DNA of 39,801 nt from Thermoleophilia bacterium (GTDB lineage Bacteria; Actinomycetota; Thermoleophilia; Gaiellales; Gaiellaceae): positions 1 through 39,801 of the forward strand of contig JAICWC010000015.1 of assembly GCA_025934995.1 (NCBI GenBank), written 5' to 3'. The position numbers and the translations under genes were made by a program. A model generated the notes under the pieces. The model saw only the letters and a list, made by a program, of their open reading frames with translations. It made no database searches and was not told the origin of the DNA. Shown here piece after piece: positions 1 through 10,661 of the stretch (positions within the stretch are counted from its first letter, which is position 1; each line of letters starts with the position of its first letter).

Positions 1-975
1 CAGATCCCGAAGATCGTCCACGAGGAAGTGGACGTGCATCGCGGGGTCTTCGTGATCGAACCCCTCGACCGTGGCTTCGGTCACACCTTCGGGAACTCGC
101 TGCGCCGCGTGCTGCTCTCCTCCTTGGAGGGCGCCGCTGTCACCTCGGTCAAGGTCGAGGGGACGGCGCACGAGTTCACGACGCTGCCGGGCGTCCGCGA
201 GGACGTGACGGACATCGTCCTCAACCTCAAGAACCTCGTCGCGCGCCTGCACGGCGATTCGCCCGAGGTGGAGGTGCACATCGCGAAGAAGGGCGCGGGC
301 AGCGTCACGGCGAGCGACATCGAGGCGCCGGCCGAGCTCGAGATCCTGAACCCGGAGCTCGAGATCGCGAACCTGTCCGATCGCGGGCGGCTCGAGATGA
401 CGCTGACGATCGGCCGCGGCCGCGGCTACTCGCCGGCGGAGATGAACCGCGGGCCGCAGCACACGATCGGCGTCATCCCGATCGACTCGATCTTCACGCC
501 GGTGCGGCGTGTGTCGTACCACGTCGAGAGCGCGCGCGTCGGCCAGCGCACGGACTACGACCGCCTCACGCTCGACATCACGACGGACGGGTCGGTCGAT
601 CCGAAGGATGCGCTCGCCGAGGCGTCGGAGGTGCTGATCCGCCAGCTCGCGATCTTCACGGACATCGAGAAGATCGAGGGATACGGCGAGCAGTCTGTCG
701 GCGCGTCCGGTGACGGCGCCACGCCGGAGACGGCGCTCGCGCACGGGATGGAGAACTTCCCGATCGAGGAGCTCGAGCTCGGCGTTCGCTCGTACAACTG
801 CCTGAAGCGCGTCGGCATCGAGACGATCGGTGACCTCGTGATGAAGACGGAGAACGAGCTCGCCGCGATCCCGAACTTCGGCAAGAAGTCGATCGAAGAG
901 GTCAAGGAGACCCTGCAGCAGCACGGGCTCAACCTCCGCGGCGACAACGGCGGCGGCGGAGCGTTCTCCGAGTAG
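1..975 (+). CDS. rpoA: DNA-directed RNA polymerase subunit alpha (5' end cut by window edge)
   Basis: Alpha subunit of RNA polymerase; it dimerises to nucleate the core enzyme, and its C-terminal domain contacts UP elements and activators. The reading frame is open from base 1, and the codons before the GTG at 28 (reading Q-I-P-K-I-V-H-E-E) continue the family's N-terminal strand, so the true start lies just outside the window. The N-terminal domain shows the family signatures [20 protein letters not shown] and [14 protein letters not shown]. The C-terminal domain, after a short linker near 715-760, shows [20 protein letters not shown] and an HhH-like segment around [12 protein letters not shown]. 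It ends in a glycine-rich tail. rplQ follows after 2 bases, the usual order. Family assignment is certain; only the start is missing. Confidence 0.97.
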   Translation, partial: QIPKIVHEEVDVHRGVFVIEPLDRGFGHTFGNSLRRVLLSSLEGAAVTSVKVEGTAHEFTTLPGVREDVTDIVLNLKNLVARLHGDSPEVEVHIAKKGAGSVTASDIEAPAELEILNPELEIANLSDRGRLEMTLTIGRGRGYSPAEMNRGPQHTIGVIPIDSIFTPVRRVSYHVESARVGQRTDYDRLTLDITTDGSVDPKDALAEASEVLIRQLAIFTDIEKIEGYGEQSVGASGDGATPETALAHGMENFPIEELELGVRSYNCLKRVGIETIGDLVMKTENELAAIPNFGKKSIEEVKETLQQHGLNLRGDNGGGGAFSE

Positions 976-977
976 TC

Positions 978-1358
978 ATGCGCCACGCGAAGGCAGGCAA
1001 GAAGCTCGGGCGCGACGCCTCGCATCGCAAGGCGCTGTACGCGAACCTGTCGTGCTCGCTCTTCGAGCACGGCCGCATCCGCACGACCGAGGCGAAGGCG
1101 AAGGCGGTCAAGCCGCAGGCGGAGAAGCTGATCACGCTCGCGCGCCGCGGCGATCTGCACGCGCGCCGTCAGGCACTGAGCGAGCTCCGCTCGCAGGAGA
1201 TCGTGCACAGGCTCTTCGCCGAGGTCGCGCCGCGCATGGCCGACCGGCCGGGCGGCTACACGCGGATCGTCAAGATCGGCCCGCGCCAGGGCGATGCGGC
1301 CGACATGGTCTATCTCGAGCTCGTCGACTACGACCCGACGAACCCCTCGCGCGCGTAG
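978..1358 (+). CDS. rplQ: 50S ribosomal protein L17
   Basis: Large-subunit protein L17 of 126 aa, a normal length for the family. The N-terminus [20 protein letters not shown] is the diagnostic L17 start, followed by a basic helix with [20 protein letters not shown] and the C-terminal [19 protein letters not shown] segment. It starts 2 bases after the rpoA stop, so both are co-transcribed as the tail of the alpha operon. No clear ribosome binding site precedes the ATG, so translation probably depends on ribosomes leaving rpoA. In many actinomycetes truA follows directly; here a repeat region and two unrelated genes come between. Confidence 0.97.
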   Translation: MRHAKAGKKLGRDASHRKALYANLSCSLFEHGRIRTTEAKAKAVKPQAEKLITLARRGDLHARRQALSELRSQEIVHRLFAEVAPRMADRPGGYTRIVKIGPRQGDAADMVYLELVDYDPTNPSRA

Positions 1359-1370
1359 GCGCGTTGCGGT

Positions 1371-1490
1371 GGGGAACTCCGCGCGCGGAAGAGCGCGGTC
1401 TTCCGCGCGCTCCGTGCAGTCAGGCTCGTCCTGCGGGCGGTGTGGGAGACCCGCCCTCATTGGCGCTTCGCTAACGCTTCGCGTTAGCTT
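1371..1490. repeat. dispersed three-hairpin intergenic repeat, copy 1
   Basis: Three hairpins in a row. Hairpin A, 1381-1410, has a perfect 12-bp stem (GCGCGCGGAAGA with its complement) around a GCGCGG loop. Hairpin B, 1435-1456, pairs GGGCGG with CCGCCC around a loop containing GTGGGA and is followed by TCATTGG. Hairpin C, 1471-1487, pairs CTAACGC with GCGTTAG around TTC. The same order recurs at 12985-13117; hairpins A and C recur near 1935-2066 and hairpin A near 30635. It lies between rplQ and the next gene on the same strand, so it may also terminate the ribosomal operon, although no long T-run follows. Confidence 0.8.
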
Positions 1491-1496
1491 TGCCTC

Positions 1497-1508
1497 GATA
1501 CTGCAGGT
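1497..1508 (+). promoter_or_regulatory. candidate leaderless promoter -10 for the VOC gene
   Basis: GATACT at 1497-1502 is a good -10 element and lies six bases before the ATG at 1509, so the transcript would start at or next to the start codon. There is no ribosome binding site. No convincing -35 is visible. Confidence 0.45.
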
Positions 1509-1868
1509 ATGACGCTCGAGCTCCAGCACGTGTCCATCCCGATGCCGGCGGACGGGCACGATGCGGCGCGCGCGTTCTACGGTGGGCTGCTCGGGCTCGA
1601 GGAGCGCGACGTGCCGCCGACGCTCGATCCCTCGGAGCTGATCTGGTTTCGCGCCGGCGGCGAGCTCGAGCTGCACCTGTTCGATTCGGACGAGTCGGCG
1701 CCGCATTCACAACATTTCTGCCTCCGCGTCGACGGCGGCCTCGACGAGCTCCGCGCGCAGCTCGAGGACGCGGGCGTCGAGGTCCGCGACACGCAGGAGA
1801 TCGTGGGACGGCCGCGCTTCATGTGCCGCGACCCGTTCGGCAACCGCGTCGAGCTGACCGAGTTTTAG
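1509..1868 (+). CDS. VOC (glyoxalase/dioxygenase) superfamily protein
   Basis: A single-module vicinal-oxygen-chelate protein of 119 aa. The first beta-alpha-beta-beta-beta unit begins QHVSIPMPADG and has the helix motif ARAFYGGLLGLEE; the second contains HFCLRVDGGLDELRAQLEDAG and ends with the very typical RPRFMCRDPFGNRVELTEF. In this fold metal ligands usually come from the first strand His, a mid-protein His or Glu, and the final Glu; His7, His82/83 and the ELTE glutamate are candidates. The substrate cannot be read from sequence: lyase, dioxygenase, resistance and catalytically silent members all look like this. It appears to be a one-gene transcript flanked by repeat copies on both sides. 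Confidence 0.85.
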   Translation: MTLELQHVSIPMPADGHDAARAFYGGLLGLEERDVPPTLDPSELIWFRAGGELELHLFDSDESAPHSQHFCLRVDGGLDELRAQLEDAGVEVRDTQEIVGRPRFMCRDPFGNRVELTEF

Positions 1869-2158
1869 CTCGCGCGCCGGCGCGCTCGATGCGTTAGCTC
1901 GCGCGCGGGCGCGCTCGCTGGGCTGAGGAACTGCGCGCACCGGAGAGCGCGGTCTCCGGTGCGCTTCGTGCTCTCAGGCTTGCTGGCTCGGGACTGACCA
2001 ATGCCGCGTCGTCGGCAGGGGCTGCGACGACGCTCTCGGGGCGCGCTCGCTAACGCTGCGCGTTAGCTCTCGCTTGGGCGGAGCGCTCTTCTCGATTCTC
2101 GGCACGCGCGCGGAGCTCGATGTCCCGGCGAGCGGGCGCGGAGCGCTCGCTCGCTCGC
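1869..2158. repeat. gene-free, palindrome-rich spacer holding repeat copy 2
   Basis: This 290-base spacer between two convergent genes holds no plausible gene. It has two near-copies of TTAGCTCGCGCGC followed by GGCGCGCTCG (about 1866-1887 and 1894-1915). Hairpin A of the dispersed repeat is at 1935-1964 (perfect 12-bp stem GCGCACCGGAGA, loop GCGCGG). Another hairpin is at 2006-2033 (12-bp stem with one bulged G, pairing GCGTCGTCG/CAG with CTG/CGACGACGC). Hairpin C is at 2050-2066 (CTAACGC-TGC-GCGTTAG). Compared with copy 1 the middle hairpin is different. With stop codons pointing in from both sides, bidirectional termination is the obvious candidate role. Confidence 0.75.
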
Positions 2159-2653
2159 CTAGCCGCCGCCCGGCGTCCCGAGAATCGACCCGAGGCCGGC
2201 GGCGACCGCCGCGATGACGACGCCGGCGAAGGTGACGATCCCGAGCGCGCGCACGAACGTGTCGGAGAAGAACTTCCAGCGCAGGTAGGCGAGCGTGAGC
2301 AGCTCGAGCCCGACGACCCCGACCGCGAAGGAGAGTGCGACGCCGTAGTTCGGGATCAGGAACGGCAGCGAATGGAGGATCCCGCCGAGGAACGTGCCGC
2401 CGCCGGTGATCGAGCCGCGCTTGATGGGAGACCCACGGCCGGTCAGCTCGCCCGTGTCCGACAGCGCCTCCGAGAAGCCCATTGAGATCGCCGCGCCGAG
2501 GGACGTCGCGAGGCCGGCGATGAACGCGTAGCGCGTGTCGTGCGACGCGAGCGCGACTGCGAAGATCGGAGCGAGCGTCGACAACGAGCCGTCGATGAGA
2601 CCCACCATCATCGGTTGGATGCGCTGAAGCAGGAAGGCGTGCTCGTCGGACAT
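2159..2653 (-). CDS. VIT1/CCC1-family-like integral membrane transporter
   Basis: A 164-aa protein made almost entirely of hydrophobic helices (about four to five). The first helix carries VGLIDGSLSTLAPIFAVALA, the position where VIT/CCC1 proteins have their DG motif, and the second carries GLATSLGAAISMGFSEAL, matching the conserved G-A-x-S-M-G-x-E stretch. Characterised relatives move Fe2+ or Mn2+ out of the cytosol in exchange for protons. It is shorter than plant VIT1 and lacks the long cytoplasmic metal-binding helical insert between helices 2 and 3. The GTPGGG tail is unusual but in frame. It is divergent from truA; the spacer holds a leaderless promoter and two palindromes that could bind a metal sensor. 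Metal specificity is inference. Confidence 0.75.
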   Translation of the reverse strand: MSDEHAFLLQRIQPMMVGLIDGSLSTLAPIFAVALASHDTRYAFIAGLATSLGAAISMGFSEALSDTGELTGRGSPIKRGSITGGGTFLGGILHSLPFLIPNYGVALSFAVGVVGLELLTLAYLRWKFFSDTFVRALGIVTFAGVVIAAVAAGLGSILGTPGGG

Positions 2654-2661
2654 TTCGTTAG

Positions 2662-2667
2662 AGTATA
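2662..2667 (-). promoter_or_regulatory. leaderless promoter -10 for the VIT-like gene
   Basis: On the minus strand TATACT (one base off TATAAT) ends eight bases before the ATG whose A is at 2653. There is no ribosome binding site in between, so the mRNA should begin at or next to the start codon. Confidence 0.6.
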
Positions 2668-2694
2668 TCGACCAAGGTGCAAACTAGTAGAACA

Positions 2695-2732
2695 TCAGGC
2701 ACACCTGACAAGCGGCGTCAGGAGCGCCTGAC
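2695..2732. promoter_or_regulatory. paired palindromic operator candidate between the VIT-like gene and truA
   Basis: TCAGG-N4-CCTGA occurs twice, at 2695-2708 and 2718-2731; the second extends to GTCAGG-N4-CCTGAC at 2717-2732. Centres are 23 bp apart, so a regulator could bind both on nearly the same DNA face. A further CCTGA half-site is at 2738-2742 inside truA. Relative to the leaderless start of the transporter the first palindrome is centred near -48, and the second touches the truA start codon. The AGG-N4-CCT core resembles DtxR/IdeR-type boxes, which would fit a metal transporter; the regulator is inference. Confidence 0.55.
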
Positions 2733-3443
2733 GTGCGCCTGAAGCTAACCGTCGAGTACGACGGCACGCCGTTTCGCGGCTGGGCTGCGCAACCCGGGCT
2801 GCCCACGGTCGAAGGGCACCTCCGCGACGCCCTTGCACAGACGTTCGACCGGTACGAAGGGCTCGCGGTCGCCGGACGCACCGACACCGGAGTCCATGCG
2901 CTCGCGAACGTCGCCTCGGTCGAGGTCGACGGCGGGCCGCCGCTCGAGCGCGTCGTCATGGCGCTCAACCCGCGCCTGCCCCACGAGGTCTCGATCGTCG
3001 AGGCGGCGGAGGCGCCACCGGATTTCCACGCGCGCTTCAGCGCTCGCTCGCGCAGCTACCGCTACCGGATGTTCACGCGACGCACGCCGTCGCCGTTCGA
3101 GGCGAAACGCAGCTGGTGGTATCCGCGACCCCTCGACGACGACGCCCTGAACGCGGCCGCCGCGACGCTGGTCGGGGAGCACGACTTCCGTGCCTTCACG
3201 CCGGCCCAGACGCAGCACGAGGTCTTCGTCCGCAAGGTCGAGTCGGCGCGGTGGGTGCGCACGGACGACGGGCTCGAGTTCGAGATCACGGCCGAGAGCT
3301 TTCTCCGACACATGGTGCGGACGCTCGTCGGCACCATGGTCGAGCGCGGGTCGCTCGACGGCCTGCTCGAGGGCGCGGCGCGCAGCGAGGCCGGCGTGAC
3401 GGCGCCACCGCATGGTCTCTACCTGATTTCAGTCGCATATTGA
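2733..3443 (+). CDS. truA: tRNA pseudouridine synthase A
   Basis: TruA isomerises uridines 38-40 in the tRNA anticodon arm. The 236-aa product is slightly short but complete: VEYDGTPFRGWAAQPGLPTV at the N-terminus, the catalytic motif GRTDTGVHA with nucleophile Asp51, then FHARFSARSRSYRYR and the C-terminal ESFLRHMVRTLVGTMVERG. The GTG at 2733 is chosen because the canonical N-terminal strand begins right after it. It has no Shine-Dalgarno sequence, and the second TCAGG/CCTGA palindrome ends on the preceding base, so a bound protein there would block initiation. In relatives truA often follows rplQ; here the intervening genes have separated it. Confidence 0.95.
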   Translation: MRLKLTVEYDGTPFRGWAAQPGLPTVEGHLRDALAQTFDRYEGLAVAGRTDTGVHALANVASVEVDGGPPLERVVMALNPRLPHEVSIVEAAEAPPDFHARFSARSRSYRYRMFTRRTPSPFEAKRSWWYPRPLDDDALNAAAATLVGEHDFRAFTPAQTQHEVFVRKVESARWVRTDDGLEFEITAESFLRHMVRTLVGTMVERGSLDGLLEGAARSEAGVTAPPHGLYLISVAY

Positions 3444-3461
3444 CTGAACGATCAATCGGGA

Positions 3462-3506
3462 TTGGGGTTGCTGTGAACGAGGAAAAGCTTCCTGTTCGAT
3501 CCCCAA
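3462..3506 (+). promoter_or_regulatory. long imperfect hairpin upstream of the secreted-protein gene
   Basis: Nested complementary blocks TTGGGG/CCCCAA, GAAC/GTTC and GGAA/TTCC close on an AAGC loop, with small internal loops. No T-run follows, so it is a poor intrinsic terminator for truA. It could be a structured 5' leader of the gene starting at 3522. I do not recognise it as a known riboswitch class. Confidence 0.4.
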
Positions 3507-3521
3507 CGTCAGGGAGGCGGG

Positions 3522-5354
3522 ATGAAACGCAGGACCTAGAGGGTCGCGGCCGTCGTCGCGGTCCTCGGCGTCGCCGCGACGCTGCTCGCGCTGAGCGCGG
3601 GCCGCGGCCGTGAAGCGGCGCGATCCGTCCGCGATGCGGACTCGCACGTCGTCGGCGTCGAGCGCGACGCGGACGCAGCGAACACGGTCTCGGCGGGCGA
3701 GAAGGCGCATGCGCTCGCGGTCGCCGCGGCGGCAACCCTTGGACCGCATGTCGGCTCGGGGACGTTCCTCGGCGTCTCGAAGGCTGTGGCCGACCTGCCG
3801 CTGCCGACGATCCCGGTCGTCACCTCCGTGAAGGTCGGCGACTCCGAGAATCTCGTCGCCGCGCAGGGCTCGGCGTCGACTGCCAAGGACCCCGTCGTCC
3901 AGCACGGCAAGGGCAGCGGCTCGCTGACCTCGACGACGGCCAACTTCGACGGCATCTGCCTGCCGGGCGGTCAGCCGTGCACGGACCCGAGCAGCTGCGG
4001 CTGTCTGCCGCCCGATCCGAACGGCGCGGTCGGCGCGACGCAGTACGTGCAGATGGTGAACTCCGACTTCGCCGTCTACTCGAAGGCGACAGGGCTCGCG
4101 GTCCGGCACGCGACGCCGATCGACGAGCTGTGGAGCGGCACGAGCAGTGAGTGCGCCGCGCACAACGACGGCGATCCGGTGGTCGTGTACGACCAGTACG
4201 CGAACCGGTGGCTGCTGTCGCAGTTCGTTGCGCAACCGAACACCGGCGAGTCGTATGCGGAGTGCATCGCGCTCTCGACGACGAGCGACGCGACGGGGAC
4301 CTACAACCTCTACGAGTTCGATTGGGGCCCCGACATGTTCCTCGACTACCCGCACATCGGCGTGTGGCCGGACGGGTACTACATGTCGGCGAACGAATTC
4401 CCGGCCGGGCAGGAGACGTCGGCAGGCGCAGCGGCGATCGTCTTCGAGCGCAGCGCGATGCTCACCGGCCAGCCGGCGCGGTTCGTCTGGTTCGACGAGT
4501 CCGCCGCGAACCCGGTCGGCGGCCAGTACATCGGCCAGCTCGCGGGCACCGCGGACGGCTCGCGCCAGCCGCCGGCGGGCGCGCCCGACGTGTTCGCCGA
4601 GGTCGACGACCCGACGGGCATTCCGCCGACGGGCACGAGCGATCCGGGCTTCGACCTTCGCCTGTGGAAGTTCCACGTCGACTGGACGAACCCGCAGGCG
4701 TCGACGTTCGGGAACGACGGACAGCCGAGCACGACGATCCCGGTGGCGCCGTTCGTGCGACCGCAGTGCACGTACGGCATCGGTGACTGCCCGATGCAGA
4801 AGGCCGGCCCCGAAGGGCTCGACGCACTGGGTGACCGGTTGATGTTCCGGCTCGCCTACCGCAACTTCGGCGATCACCAATCGCTCGTCCTGAACCAGAC
4901 GGTGAAGGTCGACACGCGTGAGGGCATCCGCTGGTACGAGCTACGGGACCCGCTCGGCAGCCCGAGCATCTACCAGCAGGGGACGTACGCGCCCGACGAC
5001 CCGGTGACCGACCCGCTGTCACGGTGGATGGGCAGCATCGCGCAGGACAAGAAGGGCGACATCGCCCTGGGCTTCAGCGCGTCCGGCGTGAACGAGTACC
5101 CGTCGCTGCGCTACACGGGCCGCGCTGCGAGCGATCCGCTCGGTCAGATGACACAAGCGGAGCAGACGTTCTTCACCGGCACCGGCCCGCAGACGGAGCC
5201 GGAAGGTCGGTGGGGCGACTACAGCGCGCTCACCGTCGACCCGACCGACCAGTGCACGTTCTGGTACACGAACGAGTACCTGGAGTCGGACCTCGCCGTG
5301 ATCGGGACCTGGGCGACCCGCATCGGGTCGTTCAAGTTCTCCGGCTGCAAGTAA
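3522..5354 (+). CDS. secreted beta-rich protein of unknown function; in-frame TAG at codon 6
   Basis: The ATG at 3522 has an excellent ribosome binding site (AGGGAGG, six bases upstream), but codon 6 is TAG (3537-3539). After the stop the same frame stays open to 5354. It begins with a typical export signal hydrophobic core, RVAAVVAVLGVAATLLALSA, then a polar linker and about 540 residues. The first conventional in-frame start after the TAG is the GTG at 3786, which would leave out the signal. The body has paired Cys segments (CLPGGQPCTDPSSCGCLPPDP), many aromatic and Asp/Gly-rich turns, and motifs such as DPVVVYDQYANRWLLSQF and GRWGDYSALTVDP. These suggest a secreted beta-propeller-like fold, possibly metal bound; no catalytic family is recognisable. 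Either this is a recent nonsense allele, an assembly error, or TAG is read through. Confidence 0.7.
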
Positions 5355-5363
5355 ATCGCGCGT

Positions 5364-5389
5364 CACGGGGGCATCACTACGATGCCCCC

Positions 5390-5392
<3 letters not shown>
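5364..5392 (+). terminator. perfect 12-bp hairpin covering the next gene's start codon
   Basis: CACGGGGGCATC (5364-5375) and its exact complement (5381-5392) flank an ACTAC loop. The right arm contains the GTG start codon at 5390. There is no T-run, so it may terminate the secreted-protein transcript only weakly, and it should hide the start codon of the phosphatase gene in any read-through transcript. Confidence 0.55.
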
Positions 5393-8395
<3,003 letters not shown>

Positions 8396-8399
<4 letters not shown>

Positions 8400-9541
8400 G
8401 GCGTCGACGCGAGGATGCTCGCGAACCGGTCCTGGGCCCGGCGCGCCCACGTCCACGAGATCGGATACCCGTTCTGCAGGATCGAGAAGACGAAGCGGTC
8501 GCCGACGAAGCCCGACAAGGCCGACGCGTTCGACGTCGTCCCCGTCTTGGCACGCACGACGCCGGTCGCGGCGTCATGGAGCATGCGGTCGTGCAGCGTG
8601 CCCGTCCGGCCGGCAACGGGCAGTGACGAGAGGAGCTCGAGGCGGAGCTCCGGGTCGTTCCACATCGTCGTCAGCAGCGAGGCGAGGGCGGCCGGAGTCA
8701 ATCGATCGAGGAGAGACAAGCCGGAGCCGTCGACGAGCCGGACGCCTGCCATCGGGATGCCTGCCTGCGCGAGCAGCCCGGCGACGACCCCTGCGCCCGC
8801 GGCGGTCGTGCCCGTGCTCGCCTGCACCGCTCCGAGCTCCTTGAGGAGCATCTCGGCGTCGAAGTTGTCGCTCACCGTGTCCATCCAGTGCACGATCGAG
8901 ACGAGCGGCGGCGAATCGACGCTCGCGACGACCTGCGCGTCGTCGGGCGCGACGCCGTGCACCGCGCCGCGCGCGACCCGGACACCGGCGTCCACGAGTG
9001 CTTTGCGGAAGAGCTGCGCGGCGGCGAGTGCCGGATCGCCGGACGTCGTCCGTCCGACGCGCCCGCGGTCGACGATGAGCGCCGACAGCGGCGGCGACTC
9101 TTCGATGTAGAACGCGGGCTTCCAGCCGGCGGCGGTGCGACGCGTGTCGAACCACGATTCGTCGCCGACGACCGCGCCGTGGACGGCGGTGATGCCGGCC
9201 GCGCGCACCTGCCGCGCAAGCACGGTCAGCTGGGCGGACGAGAGCGTCGGGTCGCCGTACCCCTTGAGGATCAGGTCGCCGGCATCGTCCTGCAGGACAT
9301 CGGTCTCGATCCGGAAGCCGGGGCCGAGCGCGGTCAGGGCCGCGTAGGTCACGGTCAGCTTCTCGTTCGACGCGGGCAGCAACGGCAGCGAGACGTTGTG
9401 CGCGTAGAGCGTCTGACCGGACGCCAGGTCGACGGCGACGGCGCCGGTCGAGGCGAGGCTCACGTGAGGGACACGGAGCGCGTGGTCGAGTTGCGGTGCG
9501 AGCGCCGAAAGTAGCGCTGCGGCGAACGTCCGGCCACGCAT
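8396..9541 (-). CDS. dacB: D-alanyl-D-alanine carboxypeptidase/endopeptidase (PBP4 type, peptidase family S13)
   Basis: A penicillin-binding protein trimming D-Ala from, or cleaving cross-links in, peptidoglycan outside the membrane. The 381-aa product has an N-terminal hydrophobic export segment (FAAALLSALAPQL), the SxxK motif PASNEKL (Ser58, Lys61), the SxN motif VSDNFDAEMLLKELG (Ser224, Asn226) and the KTG motif AKTGTTSNASALSGF (Lys332). All three active-site boxes are intact. An insert between the first and second boxes, including GYGDPTL and VVGDESWFDTR, matches the S13 family's extra domains. It is the first gene of a two-gene unit with the VOC gene. A leaderless promoter precedes it. 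Confidence 0.93.
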
Positions 9542-9549
9542 CGCCGTTC

Positions 9550-9555
9550 AGTGTA
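9550..9555 (-). promoter_or_regulatory. leaderless promoter -10 for dacB
   Basis: TACACT on the minus strand ends eight bases before the dacB ATG (9541-9539). No ribosome binding site is present in the gap. Confidence 0.5.
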
Positions 9556-9632
9556 GGCCCAGCCTCGGGCGAAGATGAGCCGTCCGGCCCATGCCCAGCG
9601 CGGTCCCCGGCACGGATAATCGAAGGCCGGCC

Positions 9633-9944
9633 ATGGAACCGGCTGCCCTCCCAATGGTTCAGCAGATCGAAGACCTCCTTGCACACGCAGAGCCGAGCCT
9701 CGCCGACGTCGAGGAGACTCTGACGCAGGGATATGCCAAGGCGCTCGCGCTCGAAGCCGAGCGCCTGCGCATCGAGCGGCGGCTCGGCGAGGTCGCGCGA
9801 AACGCGACCGCGGATCAGACCGCGGAGATCCGGCTGCTCGGCACGCGGCTGACGAGCGCGGACGGCGAGCTCCATCGGTTGCGTGCGCTGCTCGGCCCCC
9901 TGCGGGACCGCGCGCGCCTGCTGCGCGCCGCCGCAGCCTCCTGA
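9633..9944 (+). CDS. small coiled-coil protein of unknown function
   Basis: A 103-aa acidic and basic helical protein. From about residue 20 to the end it is a continuous heptad-like helix (LADVEETLTQGYAKALALEA, ERLRIERRLGEVA, LLGTRLTSADGELHRLRALL). There is no signal peptide or membrane segment, so it is probably cytosolic. I do not recognise a family. The ATG at 9633 has GAAGG seven bases upstream; a second ATG at 9654 is possible. A GATAAT hexamer at 9615-9620 can serve as -10. It converges on the response regulator gene, with seven bases between the stop codons. Confidence 0.6.
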   Translation: MEPAALPMVQQIEDLLAHAEPSLADVEETLTQGYAKALALEAERLRIERRLGEVARNATADQTAEIRLLGTRLTSADGELHRLRALLGPLRDRARLLRAAAAS

Positions 9945-9951
9945 CGTCGCT

Positions 9952-10635
9952 CTAGACGATCCCGGAGCGGACGGCGTAGACCGCCGCCTGGATGCGATTG
10001 TCGATCTGGAGCTTCATCAAGATGTTCGAGATGTGGTTCTTCACCGTCTTCGGACTGATGTGAAGCTCAGCGGCGATCACCGCATTGTCCTTGCCGTTCG
10101 CGATCAGCTTCAGGACTTCGATCTCCCGGTCGCTCAACTCGGCACGGATCGTGTTCGCGATCTCCGGCTGCGTGCTCGTCGCGCGAACGCGCTGCAACAC
10201 CTTCGCCGCGATGGTCGGTGAGATGAGCGACTCGCCCTGCGACGCGGCGCGGATCCCCGCCATCAACTCCTGGATCGACGCATCCTTCAGCAGGTACCCG
10301 CAGGCGCCGGCGAGGATCGCGTCCATCACGTCGTTGTCCTGATCCGAGATCGTCAGCATGACGACGCGCGTGAGCGGCGCGATGCCCGCGATGTGGCGGG
10401 TCGCGTCGACACCGCCCATCCCCGGCATGTTCAGGTCCATGACCACCACGTCGGGCGAGAGCTCGCGGACGATCCGGACCGCCTCGGCGCCGCCCGCAGC
10501 CTCGCCGACGACCACGACTCCCTGCTCCTCGAGCAGGTTGCGCAGGCCGGTCCGGAACAGATCGTGGTCGTCCACGATCAGCACGCGGAGTGAATCGGTC
10601 TGGCGGTCCTCGGCTGCCTGCAGCGTCTCGCTCAA
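9952..10635 (-). CDS. NarL/LuxR-family response regulator
   Basis: A two-component transcription factor of 227 aa. The receiver domain (about 16-135) has the acidic pair VDDHD, the phosphoacceptor Asp67 in VVVMDLNMPGMGG, the switch Thr in VVMLTISDQD and Lys in GYLLKDA. The C-terminal LuxR-type helix-turn-helix reads LSDREIEVLKLIANGKDNAV then ISPKTVKNHISNILMKL. The start is taken as TTG at 10635 because it follows a strong GAGGGGG ribosome binding site. The frame stays open far upstream, but that part overlaps the next gene and has no family resemblance. No partner histidine kinase is in the window, so it is an orphan here. The neighbouring peptidoglycan enzymes might be targets; that is speculation. 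Confidence 0.9.
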   Translation of the reverse strand: MSETLQAAEDRQTDSLRVLIVDDHDLFRTGLRNLLEEQGVVVVGEAAGGAEAVRIVRELSPDVVVMDLNMPGMGGVDATRHIAGIAPLTRVVMLTISDQDNDVMDAILAGACGYLLKDASIQELMAGIRAASQGESLISPTIAAKVLQRVRATSTQPEIANTIRAELSDREIEVLKLIANGKDNAVIAAELHISPKTVKNHISNILMKLQIDNRIQAAVYAVRSGIV

Positions 10636-10661
10636 CAGTCCCCCTCGTCGGCGTGCGAAGT

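Noticed and set aside
1369-2160. CRISPR array or insertion-sequence ends in the repeat-rich area
   Set aside because: Units are not evenly spaced, have no spacers, no cas genes or transposase lie nearby, and there are no target-site duplications.
3537-3539. TAG read as pyrrolysine
   Set aside because: It lies in the signal peptide n-region, which is removed and has no catalytic use; no pyl genes or PYLIS-like structure were seen.
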